A DNA stretch of 64,000 nucleotides from Denitrobacterium detoxificans (GCF_015062615.1 NZ_SUUH01000008.1:1-64000); one strand, 5' to 3'. Positions 48,520 to 57,630 are shown, numbered from the stretch's first letter. Notes: generated from the sequence alone by a model not told the origin. Numbers and translations are program-made.

Positions 48520-49740
48520 ATGAACGAAGACTCTCTACATCAGGACCTAAGCAGCTACCTGCAGGCGCGCGAAGAGCGCGAGCTGTATCGCGTTGATGCT
48601 GTGTTGAAGGAGTCTCCCTTTGAGATAACGCAGCGCGTGTATCGTCGCAATTCCGATGGTTCCGAAGATGGGCCATATGTGCGGAAGATCTTTTCTGGTG
48701 AAGCAGATAAGCGCCAGGTGGGCGGCACGTATGGTTTGCTCTGGCGGGAGCAGCAGGCAGGTGGGGAGATGCGCAACCTGCCTCGCTTGTACGGCGTGTA
48801 TGACGCTATTGATTCCCTTGAAGTGCTTATGGAATACGTGGGTGGCACGTCGTTGCGCTCGCGCATACTTGCGCATCCCGAGCGACGGATGGCCCTTACG
48901 GCAACGGTGTTTCCGCAGGTGTGCGATGCCGTAGCGTCCTTGCATGATGCTTCGGTGGGCCCTATCATCCATCGTGATATCACGCCTTCGAATGTCATGT
49001 GCGATGGGGCTGATGATGGTCGCGTTCGCGCCGTTCTCGTCGATTTCGGCGTCGCGCGCATTCATAAGCAGGAAGCTACTGCCGACACTGCCCACTTTGG
49101 CACGGCTGCGTATGCGGCGCCCGAGCAATATGGCTTTCGCCAGACCGACGTGCGCACCGATGTGTATGGCCTGGGCGCGTTACTCGCTTTTTGCCTGATG
49201 GCGCGCGACCCCGTTCGATTTGGTGGGGAAGGGGAATGCTGCCTTTCGGGTGCGCCGGAAGCGTTGGCTGCGGTGGCAAGAAAGGCCATGGCGTTCGACC
49301 CCGATGACCGCTTTCAGTCGGCGCGTGAGCTCAAGGAGGCGTTTCTCTGCTCGCTTGAGGGCCGCGTTGCTCCTCGAGCGCAGCAGGGTTCGAGCGTACC
49401 TGTAGGGGTGGGTGTCGCATGGAATGCGCTGCTGCTCATTCTGTTCGTGACCTGGACGGCGAGTGTTGGATTCGCCTGGGCGAACAAGCCGCTGTTGTTG
49501 GTTGGCTGGCCGATGGGTATGAAGGTTTTTCTCGTCGTAGCGATTGCCGTTCTGTTCTTCGTCTTTCCTGTCGTGCTTCTTTGGTTCGCTGCGGACAAGC
49601 GCAGATTGCGCAGACGATTTCCCCTCATCGATCGCGGTTCTACGCGAAGGAACGTGCCCGTCTTGCTCATTGCGGTGGCGGTATCCTTGCTGCTCTTTGG
49701 CTTGCTCTGGTGGTTGATACGCGCCTTGGGACTGCAATAG
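48520..49740 (+). CDS. Membrane-anchored Ser/Thr protein kinase, 406 aa
   Basis: Eukaryotic-like kinase fold: invariant Lys in YVRKIFSGE, catalytic loop IIHRDITPSNVM, metal-binding LVDFGVARI, and activation segment end AAYAAPEQYG. The usual Gly-rich loop is weak. After residue 300 come three membrane helices with a short cytoplasmic tail between, an unusual C-terminal anchor without PASTA repeats. The start is uncertain: ATG 48511 and 48520 are in frame; a TACGAT box ends 7 bases before 48520, so the message could be leaderless from there. It forms a unit with the upstream lipoprotein and the divergent HTH gene. Confidence 0.86.
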   Translation: MNEDSLHQDLSSYLQAREERELYRVDAVLKESPFEITQRVYRRNSDGSEDGPYVRKIFSGEADKRQVGGTYGLLWREQQAGGEMRNLPRLYGVYDAIDSLEVLMEYVGGTSLRSRILAHPERRMALTATVFPQVCDAVASLHDASVGPIIHRDITPSNVMCDGADDGRVRAVLVDFGVARIHKQEATADTAHFGTAAYAAPEQYGFRQTDVRTDVYGLGALLAFCLMARDPVRFGGEGECCLSGAPEALAAVARKAMAFDPDDRFQSARELKEAFLCSLEGRVAPRAQQGSSVPVGVGVAWNALLLILFVTWTASVGFAWANKPLLLVGWPMGMKVFLVVAIAVLFFVFPVVLLWFAADKRRLRRRFPLIDRGSTRRNVPVLLIAVAVSLLLFGLLWWLIRALGLQ

Positions 49741-49807
49741 GGCTCCATGTTGCAGCTGTTCACTGTTGGGGTGGGCTCGACATGGGGCAATTCCCTCCAT
49801 GCGAAAG

Positions 49808-49845
49808 GGAGCCTGCGGCCGAGATGGCGCGCAGGCTCCTTCTGA
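49808..49845. terminator. Bidirectional terminator between kinase and PHP genes
   Basis: Stem GGAGCCTGC (49808-49816) with GCAGGCTCC (49831-49839), TTCTG after it on the plus strand and CTTTCGC on the minus strand, between convergent genes. Confidence 0.65.
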
Positions 49846-49867
49846 TGTGTCGGGTGGCTTGTGGCGC

Positions 49868-50707
49868 TTACAGCCCGGGAATGGGCTCGCACTCTTCGGC
49901 AGGTGCGATATTTGCGGCACGCAGGGCGTTCAGGAACGCTTCGGCCGAGCGCGTGGCGATGAGCTCGCGCGGGAAGTGCATCTCTTCCAGTAGCTTGGGA
50001 ACATAGTGGAAGTCACCGATTTCAGCCGAGATGTGGCTGTCGGTGTTCACGGCGATGGGCGTGTTGGTCTCCGCGCAGCGCTCCAGGATCTCCAGGCACA
50101 TCTCGTGCGATTTCTCCACGTGCGTGAAACTGTATTCGTTGATCTCGATGAGCTTGTGGTTCACACGGGCGGCTTCTAGCACGGTATCGATGTCGTAGCG
50201 GATGCCCGAGCGGCCCGAGTGGCCCAGCGTGAGCACCTTCGGATGCTCCAGGGCGCGTACGTACATATCGGTTGCCTGTGCGATGGTGGCGTTGCGTGCG
50301 AACCATTTGTTGTGGACGCTGGCTACTACGTAGTCGCAGCGGCGGAAGACGTAGTCCTGCATGGATATGGGTTCTACGGGCGTGCCGTCGATGCTGGTGG
50401 CGAATACGTCGTCGGCGCCATACAGGTCGCCGTGCAGGTTCACGATATCCGCCTCGGCGCCATGCAGCAGCTTTACGCCGTGCCATTCGCGCGGCCAAAC
50501 GCGGTAGTTGTTGTAGTACTGGTAGTTGCGAATGTCGCGCTGCAGGTACAGCATGTCGCTGAAATGATCGGTGCTGCCCAGCAGCTCGATGCCGCGTTCT
50601 GCGGCGGTGCGCACGTTTTCTTCGATGGTGGAGTATGCGTGGCGGGAAAAGATGGTGTGCGTATGCGTGTCACATGCAAGGCGCAGAGGTTCGGTTTGCG
50701 TGCTCAT
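49868..50707 (-). CDS. PHP-domain phosphohydrolase, YcdX-like, 279 aa
   Basis: Trinuclear-metal PHP hydrolase. Metal ligands are seen in DTHTHTIFSRHAYS, GSTDHFSD, GAEADIVNL, YVVASVH, LGHSGRSG and AVNTDSH, in the order of YcdX/histidinol-phosphate-phosphatase proteins. The substrate is unknown. It ends convergently with the kinase gene and is separated from the formate locus by a terminator. Confidence 0.88.
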   Translation of the reverse strand: MSTQTEPLRLACDTHTHTIFSRHAYSTIEENVRTAAERGIELLGSTDHFSDMLYLQRDIRNYQYYNNYRVWPREWHGVKLLHGAEADIVNLHGDLYGADDVFATSIDGTPVEPISMQDYVFRRCDYVVASVHNKWFARNATIAQATDMYVRALEHPKVLTLGHSGRSGIRYDIDTVLEAARVNHKLIEINEYSFTHVEKSHEMCLEILERCAETNTPIAVNTDSHISAEIGDFHYVPKLLEEMHFPRELIATRSAEAFLNALRAANIAPAEECEPIPGL

Positions 50708-50791
50708 GGCTGCCCTTTCGTTCGCGTGTCTTCCGTTCGTATTGTTCTCCCTCGTTCGGCGCGGCGCAAGCGCATCGGGAAATGCTACGGC

Positions 50792-50827
50792 GTAAAAGCA
50801 CGCGGGCGACCCCGTGAGGGGCCGCCC
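50792..50827 (-). terminator. Terminator of the Cys-type formate dehydrogenase operon
   Basis: On the minus strand, stem GGGCGGCCCC/GGGGTCGCCC (50804-50813 with 50818-50827, one mismatch) is followed by CGCGTGCTTTTAC. Confidence 0.65.
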
Positions 50828-50854
50828 GTTACAGCATGAGGCTGAGGAGGCTAG

Positions 50855-53044
50855 TTATGCAAGGATGGTTTGTGCTTCTTTAACTTCCTCATCCTGAGCA
50901 GCGGCTTCGCCGGCCAGGAAGTCCTTCATCTCGTTGTACAGAGCGGTAACCTTGCGCTCTGCGGCAACCTGATCGGGAAGGGCGATGACCTGGCAAGCGG
51001 AGTGCTTGTCTTCGGGCGTGCCGGACAGGGGGTCGACCTGGTGCATGGTGAGGACGTTGCACTTGCCGATCCACCACTGGTAGGTCATGTAGACGGCACC
51101 CTTGTTGATGCGGTCGTCGATGATGGCACGCGTGTACACGGAGCCACGGCGCGACTTGACCTGAACGATGTCCTGGTCATTGATGCCACGCGCAGCTGCG
51201 TCGGCAGGATTCATGTGAATCTCGCCCGGCTCGTCGGCGAGCGCGGTGAGGGTGCGGCAGTTGCCCGTCATGGAACGGCAGCTGTAGTGACCAACCTCGC
51301 GAACGGTGCACAGAACGAGCGGATATACCTCGTCGGGCGTCTCGGTCGGCTTGATGTAGTCGTGAGCCATCAGGATGGCCTTGTGGTCGGCCGTGGTGAA
51401 CTGGCCGCCCTTGTACAGCGTGGGGGTGCCGGGGCAGTCGAGCGTGGGGATAGGCCACTGGGCATGACCCGTGCCTTCCATCTTCTCGTACGTGGCGCCA
51501 TAGAAGTTGGGGCACAGCTCACGCATTTCGTCCCAAATCTCCTTGGTGTTGTTGTAGTGCATCGGGTAGCCCATGCGCGTGGACAGGTCGGCAAAGATCT
51601 CCCAGTCGTGACGGCACTCGCCCTTGGGCGGCACGGCAGCGGTGAAGCGCTGGAACGTACGGTCGCTGGCGGAGAACACGCCGTCATGCTCACCCCAGCT
51701 GGTGCCGGGCAGAACGACGTCGGCCAGAGCGGTGGTCTGCGTCATGAAGATGTCCTGGCTGATGAACAGGTCGAGCTTGCTAAGCGATTCGATCATGTCG
51801 GTAGAATCGGGCTCGGTCTGAACCGGGTCCTCGCCGAAGTTGTAGAACGCGCGAATCTCGCCGCTCTTCGCGCCATGGGGCACGTCGGTGAGCTTGAAGC
51901 CTTCGCGGGCGGACAGGAAGCCCTCGGGGAGGTTCCATGCCTGCTCGAACTTGGCGCGCGCCTTCGGGTCGGCAACCTTCTGGTAGCCGGGGAACAGGCT
52001 GGGCCACATGCCCATGTCGCAGCTGCCCTGAACGTTGTTCTGGCCACGAACGGGAGCAACGCCTGCGGCATCGCGGCCGATTTGGTTGGTGATGCAGGCG
52101 ATGGCGGCAATCGTGTGGACCGTCTTGACGCCCTGGTTCTGCTGCGTAACGCCCATGCCCCAACCGATGATGGAGTTGGGGGACTCGGCGTACATGTGCA
52201 CGGCGCGACGGAACGTAGCCGGGTCGACGCCCGTGATGTCCTGTACGTATTCGGGGGTGTACTTGGAGATGACCTTCCACCACTCGTCGAAGCCGTTGGT
52301 ATGAGCGTCAACGAATTCCTTGTCCATCAGGCCGTCGTTCACGATGACGTTTGCGAAGGCATTCATGAAGGCCAGGTTGCAGCCGTTCTTGATGGGCATG
52401 TAGATGTCGGCGATGCGGGCGCTTTCGGTAACGCGCGGGTCGGCGACGATGAGCTTGGCACCGCGGGCCTTTGCCTTCACGATGCGGCGGGCAACGATAG
52501 GATGCGACGCGCTGGGGTTGTAGCCAAACAGGAAGATGCAGTCAGCCTTTTCCATGTTCGGAATGGATACGCTCATGGCGCCAGAGCCCAGGGTGTCCAT
52601 GAGGCCGATAACGCTGGGGCCATGGCAGGTACGGGCGCAGTTATCGATGTTGTTGGTACCGATGCAAGCGCGCGTGAACTTCTGCATGACGTAGTTGGCT
52701 TCGTTTCCGGGACCGCGGGAAGAGCCGGTGGTCATGATGGCGTCGGGGCCATACTCTTCCTTGATGGCCATGAGCTTCTTAGCGGTGAAGTCGAGAGCTT
52801 CGTCCCAGCTCACGCGCTCGAGCGGACCGCCCTTGGTGCGGCGGATCATGGGGTGCAGAATGCGGGGAGTGAGAATCTTCGTGTCGTTGATGAAGTCGTA
52901 GCCGCACATGCCCTTCAGGCAGAGCTCGCCTTCATTGGTGACGCCGTCGATGCCCTCGGCATCTACGACAACGCCGTTCTCGACAATAAGATTGAGCTTG
53001 CAGCCTGCTCCGCAGTACGGGCAGACCGCCATATGCTTTTCCAT
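50855..53044 (-). CDS. fdhF: Formate dehydrogenase H-type, Cys form, 729 aa
   Basis: Molybdopterin (bis-MGD) oxidoreductase that oxidises formate to CO2. N-terminal [4Fe-4S] ligands are Cys 8, 11, 15 and 42, the spacing of E. coli FDH-H, with the electron-relay Lys in CLKG. The active site reads NCARTCHGPS with Cys at residue 140, where the E. coli enzyme has selenocysteine 140, followed by the catalytic His. Later motifs include GWGMGVTQQNQGVKTVH and the C-terminal cofactor domain. ATG 53044 is chosen (GAGAGAAGAA upstream) because it restores the standard N-terminus. It follows its ferredoxin subunit by 16 bases and is highly similar to the selenoprotein twin on the other side. Confidence 0.93.
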   Translation of the reverse strand: MEKHMAVCPYCGAGCKLNLIVENGVVVDAEGIDGVTNEGELCLKGMCGYDFINDTKILTPRILHPMIRRTKGGPLERVSWDEALDFTAKKLMAIKEEYGPDAIMTTGSSRGPGNEANYVMQKFTRACIGTNNIDNCARTCHGPSVIGLMDTLGSGAMSVSIPNMEKADCIFLFGYNPSASHPIVARRIVKAKARGAKLIVADPRVTESARIADIYMPIKNGCNLAFMNAFANVIVNDGLMDKEFVDAHTNGFDEWWKVISKYTPEYVQDITGVDPATFRRAVHMYAESPNSIIGWGMGVTQQNQGVKTVHTIAAIACITNQIGRDAAGVAPVRGQNNVQGSCDMGMWPSLFPGYQKVADPKARAKFEQAWNLPEGFLSAREGFKLTDVPHGAKSGEIRAFYNFGEDPVQTEPDSTDMIESLSKLDLFISQDIFMTQTTALADVVLPGTSWGEHDGVFSASDRTFQRFTAAVPPKGECRHDWEIFADLSTRMGYPMHYNNTKEIWDEMRELCPNFYGATYEKMEGTGHAQWPIPTLDCPGTPTLYKGGQFTTADHKAILMAHDYIKPTETPDEVYPLVLCTVREVGHYSCRSMTGNCRTLTALADEPGEIHMNPADAAARGINDQDIVQVKSRRGSVYTRAIIDDRINKGAVYMTYQWWIGKCNVLTMHQVDPLSGTPEDKHSACQVIALPDQVAAERKVTALYNEMKDFLAGEAAAQDEEVKEAQTILA

Positions 53045-53060
53045 AGTGTTCTTCTCTCTG

Positions 53061-53627
53061 CTAGGCAAGGACCGGATTCAGGGGAACGCTCGAAAGCGCG
53101 CCAGCCGCTTCGGCTGCTTCAACCCATTTGTTCTTGCGAGACGTATCGAAGGAGACGTTGTCCTGGACATGCAGTGCGCCAGTCAGGCAGGCTCCGACGC
53201 ATGCGGGTCCGTCTTCGCGATCGTGGCAGAGATCGCATTTGACGATGTACGGGTTGCCAGCTTCGCCAATGAAGAGCTCGTCCGCGCAACCGGTGTATAC
53301 GTTTTCGGGACGGCCGACAATCTGAATAGCGCCATAGGGGCATGCCATCATGCAGCTGCGGCAGCCAATGCAGCGATCTTCACGCATGGCCACGCGGCCA
53401 TCGTCTTCGTGATAGAGCGCATTGACGGGGCATGCGCGGGCGCAGGGAGCGTCCTGGCAATGACGACATGCGATAGGGGTAGATACCTTCAGGGTAGAAA
53501 CTACGTTGAGGCGCGGGATAGCCACGTCACCAACAATGTCGTGCTTGTCAAAGCACGCGGCCATGCAGGTCCTGCATCCAATGCAGAGTCCAGCATCGCC
53601 GACGATGAACTTGTTTCCGTCCACCAT
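53061..53627 (-). CDS. hydN: HydN-like 4Fe-4S electron carrier for the Cys-type FDH, 188 aa
   Basis: Polyferredoxin with four cluster motifs: CIGCRTCMAACF, CRHCQDAPCARACP, CIGCRSCMMACP and a fourth beginning CDLCHDREDGPACVGACL. This is the HydN/HycB/DmsB type, about the length of E. coli HydN (175 aa). It passes electrons from the formate dehydrogenase to a membrane or soluble partner. It is the first gene of the minus-strand module, with GGAG before the ATG and a promoter about 180 bases upstream. Confidence 0.93.
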   Translation of the reverse strand: MVDGNKFIVGDAGLCIGCRTCMAACFDKHDIVGDVAIPRLNVVSTLKVSTPIACRHCQDAPCARACPVNALYHEDDGRVAMREDRCIGCRSCMMACPYGAIQIVGRPENVYTGCADELFIGEAGNPYIVKCDLCHDREDGPACVGACLTGALHVQDNVSFDTSRKNKWVEAAEAAGALSSVPLNPVLA

Positions 53628-53810
53628 CGTCTCCTTCTCTTGGCTGGATAAAACCCTCTCCTGACCCTTGAAGGCGAGATCATGCGCTCTTTGAAATGGG
53701 CAGGGGAATGCCCTACAGCTCTTCCTTGCAGAATAGGAAGTGGGATTGTGCTGATGATGAAACGCAGAAAAGAAGCGCCCTATGTCTCGTCTTACATATG
53801 GGCTACCGAA

Positions 53811-53839
53811 ACTCTATAAACCTCCATAATTCTTGTCAA
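53811..53839 (-). promoter_or_regulatory. Promoter of the hydN-fdhF (Cys) operon
   Basis: Minus strand TTGACA (53834-53839), 17 bases, TAGAGT (53811-53816), with TATAGA overlapping. It predicts a leader of about 175 bases, which begins with a CCC-ATGT/ACAT-GGG hairpin near 53778-53803. Such a long leader could hold a regulator site, but no riboswitch was recognised. Confidence 0.65.
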
Positions 53840-54666
53840 TATATTCTCTACTAAGAATAGGGTGTACTGGGCGAGGGGGAGTTGGTAGTGCAATTACTCT
53901 CACCTGGGGAAACAATGCCGTTCAGTGATGCTATTGCAGGATCTTGCTGCCATGATGTCGGTAAAATGTCGTAAATTACGTATAACTTCCGTAATACTAT
54001 CTAGATACAAAGTGCAAGGTCAGAGCGTTTTTGGGTTCCAAAAACGTGGTTAAGCGAAATATGTCCTCCCGTGCCCTTACGGGGGGGCCGTGCGCGGATC
54101 GGTTCGGAGGCGACGCGAAAAGGCGCTCAAGCAGCGAATTTTAGGCGCTTTACCTGGCTTTTTAGAGAAGTTGTGACGGCTTCGCAACTCTTCATTTCGG
54201 CATGTGAACGTATCGTGAATCGGTTGTGTTGAGGGCGGCGTTTTTGCCGCTTTCCTTCGGGCTTCGAAACCGGCGATTTCGAGCGTAATAAGGTGCCCTG
54301 TTTTTACGTTGCCTGGCTTGCGCATAAATACGCGGTTTTGTTTTTCTAAAAACTCAAAAGCCCAGGAAACAGAAAGAATATGTAACACATTCGTGTTTTC
54401 CGAAATTTGCCCGATTTGCGTAGCGCTCTCTCTATTGTTCAAAATCTGTGTATAACAAACGTAATATCCAATTATTTTCAACTAAGATAGATTACTTTGA
54501 GTTGCAATCTGGTAATAAAAAGTGTCTTTCGAGAATCACAGGAACTATCAGGGGTGATACGAATAGACTAATTAATAATACCCTTCGCTTAATTGACGAT
54601 ACGATGTCAAAACGGTAATCTTCTTCATATCGAGTTCACGAAATTTTGAACGTGATCACTCTTCTG

Positions 54667-54694
54667 AAGGACAAAACATAAATGTGATGTCCTT
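54667..54694. promoter_or_regulatory. 28-bp palindrome upstream of the selenoprotein FDH operon
   Basis: AAGGACA at 54667 and TGTCCTT at 54688 bracket ACAT and ATGT, all symmetric about one centre (only the 2-base gaps differ). It lies 90 bases before the first start codon and is the likely binding site of a dimeric regulator. Confidence 0.65.
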
Positions 54695-54783
54695 TGTTCC
54701 AAATATGAATTTCTTGCATACAACCTAATCAGGTTCCCCATACGAGTCGCTCGGGAGAAGCGAGAGGGAAAGGACGGACTTTT

Positions 54784-55317
54784 ATGGGAAGCAAGTTTGT
54801 TGTGTCAGATCCGCGTAAGTGCGTGGGATGCAAGGCATGCATGACCGCATGCCTGGTTAAGCATTTCCAGCCGGGCGATGTGCCCATTTCGCGCCTCAAT
54901 GTCGTGCATGCCGACGCAGATACTACTGCGCCGGTTGTTTGCCGTCATTGCGAGGACGCCCCCTGCGCGGCGGCGTGCCCCACGGGCGCCCTCTATCGCG
55001 ACGGTAATCGCGTTGCCGTCGACATTGCTCTCTGCATCGGATGTCGCGGCTGCGTAATGGCATGCCCGTTCGGTGCGGTAGACGTCGCGGAGATCTTCCG
55101 CCCCTACCAAGTAAATGATGTCGAGCTTTCTGCTCGCACCACCCCCGTTGTCGTGAAATGCGACCGTTGCGTCGATAGGCCCGAAGGCCCGGCATGCATT
55201 TCGGCATGCACCTCGGGCGCGCTCTCGCTGGTTGATCAGCGAGACATCGACGCCAATGTCAGGGACAAACGTCTGAACGCTGCCGAGGCGTCTCAGACTT
55301 TTGCCGCAAGGTTTTAG
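54784..55317 (+). CDS. hydN: HydN-like 4Fe-4S electron carrier of the Sec-type FDH, 177 aa
   Basis: Four-cluster ferredoxin, paralogue of the minus-strand one: CVGCKACMTACL, CRHCEDAPCAAACP, CIGCRGCVMACP and CDRCVDRPEGPACISACT. Length equals E. coli HydN. It starts the plus-strand operon, 68 bases before the selenoprotein formate dehydrogenase, with GGGAAAGGA upstream. It probably delivers electrons from that enzyme to the Hyf complex. Having a private copy for each dehydrogenase suggests the two modules were duplicated as units. Confidence 0.93.
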   Translation: MGSKFVVSDPRKCVGCKACMTACLVKHFQPGDVPISRLNVVHADADTTAPVVCRHCEDAPCAAACPTGALYRDGNRVAVDIALCIGCRGCVMACPFGAVDVAEIFRPYQVNDVELSARTTPVVVKCDRCVDRPEGPACISACTSGALSLVDQRDIDANVRDKRLNAAEASQTFAARF

Positions 55318-55385
55318 TAGGTCGCGCAGGCCGGCGCCGGATGGAAGGCGTCGGCCTGCGCACGGAAGAGGAGAGAGAGGGCAAT

Positions 55386-57614
55386 ATGGAGAAGCACATG
55401 GTTGTGTGCCCATATTGCGGAACAGGCTGCAAGTTCAACCTTCTCGTGGAAAACGAGAAGGTTGTCGGCGCTGAACCGCTAATGGGTCTCACAAACGAGG
55501 GCGAACTCTGCCTGAAGGGCTGGAGTGGCTATGACTTCATCAACGATACGAAGATCCTAACGCCACGCCTGCTCCACCCCATGATGCGTACGTCTCGCAG
55601 CAAGCCTTTCCAGCGCGTTAGTTGGGATACTGCGCTCGACTACGTGGCGGAGAAGCTTACCGCCATCAAGGAGAAGTATGGTCCCGACGCCATCATGACC
55701 ACTGGGTCGTCGCGTGGCACGGGCAACGAATCCAACTTGGCGATGCAGCGTTTCGCTCGCGCATGCCTGGGTACCAACAACATAGATAACTGCGCGCGAA
55801 CTTGACACGGGCCCACAGTCGTCGGTCTGATTGACACAGTTGGAGCAGGTTCTATGAGTTGCGGTACTCCTGGCATGGAGGACGCTGGTTGTTTGTTCTT
55901 GTTCGGTTACAACCCGAACACTTCGCATCCCCTGGTTGCACGCCGTATCGTGCGCGCCAAGGAAAAGGGCGCGAAGATCATCGTTGCCGATCCTCGTTTC
56001 ATCGAGACGGCGCGAATTGCTGATATTTACATGCCCATTAAAAACGGCTGCAATATCGCATTCCTTAACTCGTTCGCGTACGCGATCATCGAGCAGGGTC
56101 TGGTCGATGAGGAATTCGTGCGCGAGCATACGACAGGTTACGAGGACTTCGTGAAAGTAGTGCAGAAATACTCTCCCGAAGCCACGAAGGATATTACGGG
56201 TATCGACCCGGCCATGATGAGGGAGGCGGCACGCATGTATGCAACTGCAGAGCCCTCTTCTATTCTGTGCTGGGGCATGGGCGTTTGCCAAAGCGCTCAG
56301 AACGTGGAAGCGGTGCATATGTGCGCCGCCATTGCGTGCATTACCCACCAAATTGGCAAGCCGAATTCGGGTCTCGCGCCGGTACGCGGGCAGAACAACG
56401 TGCAAGGTGCTTGCGACATGGGCGCCCTGCCGAACTTCTTCCCTGGGTACCAGAGCGTTACCGACCCGGCCATCAAGCAGAAGTTCGCCGATGCGTGGCA
56501 TATTCCCGTTGAAAAGCTCTCCGATCACGTGGGATATAAGATCACCGACATCGGTCACCTGGTGGACGAGGGGAAAGTCCGCGCTTTCGTTTGCATGGGC
56601 GAAGATGGCTTGCAGACCGAGCCCGACGCGAAGAAGTTGAAAGAGCAGCTCATGAAGCTCGAATTCAATGTGACGCTCGACATTTTCATGACGCAGACGG
56701 CCGAGATATCCGACGTTATCCTGCCGGCAACCAGCTGGGGCGAGCACGAAGGCGTATTTTCCGCCTGCGACCGCACGTTCCAGTACTTCAGCCAAGCGGT
56801 ACCCGCGAAAGGCGAATGCCGCGATGACTGGGATATCATCGCAGACCTCTCCACCCGCATGGGCCACCCCATGCATTACGAGAATACGAAGCAGATTTGG
56901 GACGAGGAATGCCGCGCCCTGTGGCCTGCGGCATATGGTGCCACGTACGAGAAGATGGAAGGCCTGGGCTACGCGCAGTGGCCGTGTCCCACGCTCGACC
57001 ATCCGGGTTCGCCCGATTTGTTCCTGGGAGGCAACTTCAGCATGCCCGATGGCAAGGCCAAGCTTATGGCCTGCGATTACGAGGGCCCCACGGAAGTGCC
57101 CGACCGCGAGTACCCGTTGGTGCTCTGCACGGTGCGCGAAGTGGGTCACTATAGCTGCCGCTCCATGACGGGCAATTGCCGCGAGCTTGCCGACCTGGCA
57201 GACGAGCCTGGTTACGCGCATATCAGCCCCAAGGAAGCCGAGAGTCGAGGCATCAAGCATAACGACCTTATCTGGGCGTATTCTCGCCGCGGAAAGATCA
57301 TCACGCGTGCCTTCGTAGATGACCGCGTCAATGACGGCGCCGTCTACATGACGTATCAGTGGTGGATCGGCAAGTGCAACGATTTGGCCTTGCACCATGT
57401 GGACACACGTTCGCATACGCCCGAGGACAAATACAGCGCATGTCAGGTTGAACGAATCGACGACCAGGTGTGGGCGGAAGAACACTGCATGGAGTTGTAC
57501 ATGGAGCTCAAGGAGCGCCTGGCAACTGCAGCAGATGGTCAGTTCAGCGAATTGGCCGATGAGCAGTTCGCGCGCAGCGAACGGGGAAGCGAATCGGTGG
57601 CGGTTCTTAATTAG
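55386..57614 (+). CDS. fdhF: Selenocysteine formate dehydrogenase H, 742 aa with Sec140
   Basis: One gene interrupted only by an in-frame TGA at 55803-55805. The protein before it ends NNIDNCART and after it continues HGPTVVGLIDT, exactly as in the Cys twin where the same position is Cys. Counting from ATG 55386 puts the UGA at residue 140, the selenocysteine position of E. coli FDH-H. A SECIS-like hairpin follows. N-terminal cluster ligands are Cys 8, 11, 15 and 42. The true stop is TAG 57612, with TGA and TAG just behind. GAGGAGAGAGAGG precedes the ATG. Automated callers would split it into two pieces (to 55805 and from 55854). It should supply electrons to the Hyf complex encoded downstream. 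Confidence 0.95.
55803..55843 (+). promoter_or_regulatory. UGA selenocysteine codon with SECIS element
   Basis: UGA followed directly by CACGGGCCCAC, then a short stem (GUCG with UGAC, one bulged U) and an apical loop with GGUCU at 55824-55828. From memory of E. coli fdhF, the GGUCU loop also begins 21 bases after the UGA there. In the Cys twin the corresponding codons no longer spell this loop. Confidence 0.85.
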
Positions 57615-57630
57615 TGATAGGAGGAGCGTC

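Larger units (their letters stand above)
53628..54783. other. 1.16-kb AT-rich divergent control region of the two FDH modules
   Basis: No gene is supported. A 134-codon minus frame (54077-54481) has no ribosome site, odd composition and no motif. Visible elements: a good minus-strand promoter at 53811-53839; TATAAC-N3-CGTAATA boxes at 53981 and 54451; inverted repeats TTGAC/GTCAA around 54593-54610 and GTGATCAC at 54652; a 28-bp palindrome at 54667-54694. The middle part (about 54010-54450) is more GC-rich than its sides and could be an inserted repeat. The region is much longer than a simple divergent promoter needs. Confidence 0.6.

Noticed and set aside
53628..53820. A molybdenum-cofactor riboswitch in the long leader of the Cys-FDH operon
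   Set aside because: The leader is long and has a hairpin, but I could not match the conserved core of that RNA by eye.
54077..54481. A 134-codon minus-strand frame in the FDH control region
   Set aside because: No ribosome site, no motif, amino acid composition unlike neighbours, and it crosses hairpin DNA.
55386..55805. Reading the Sec formate dehydrogenase as a pseudogene broken by a stop codon
   Set aside because: The UGA is at the conserved Sec position, followed by a SECIS-like hairpin, and the rest of the frame is intact.
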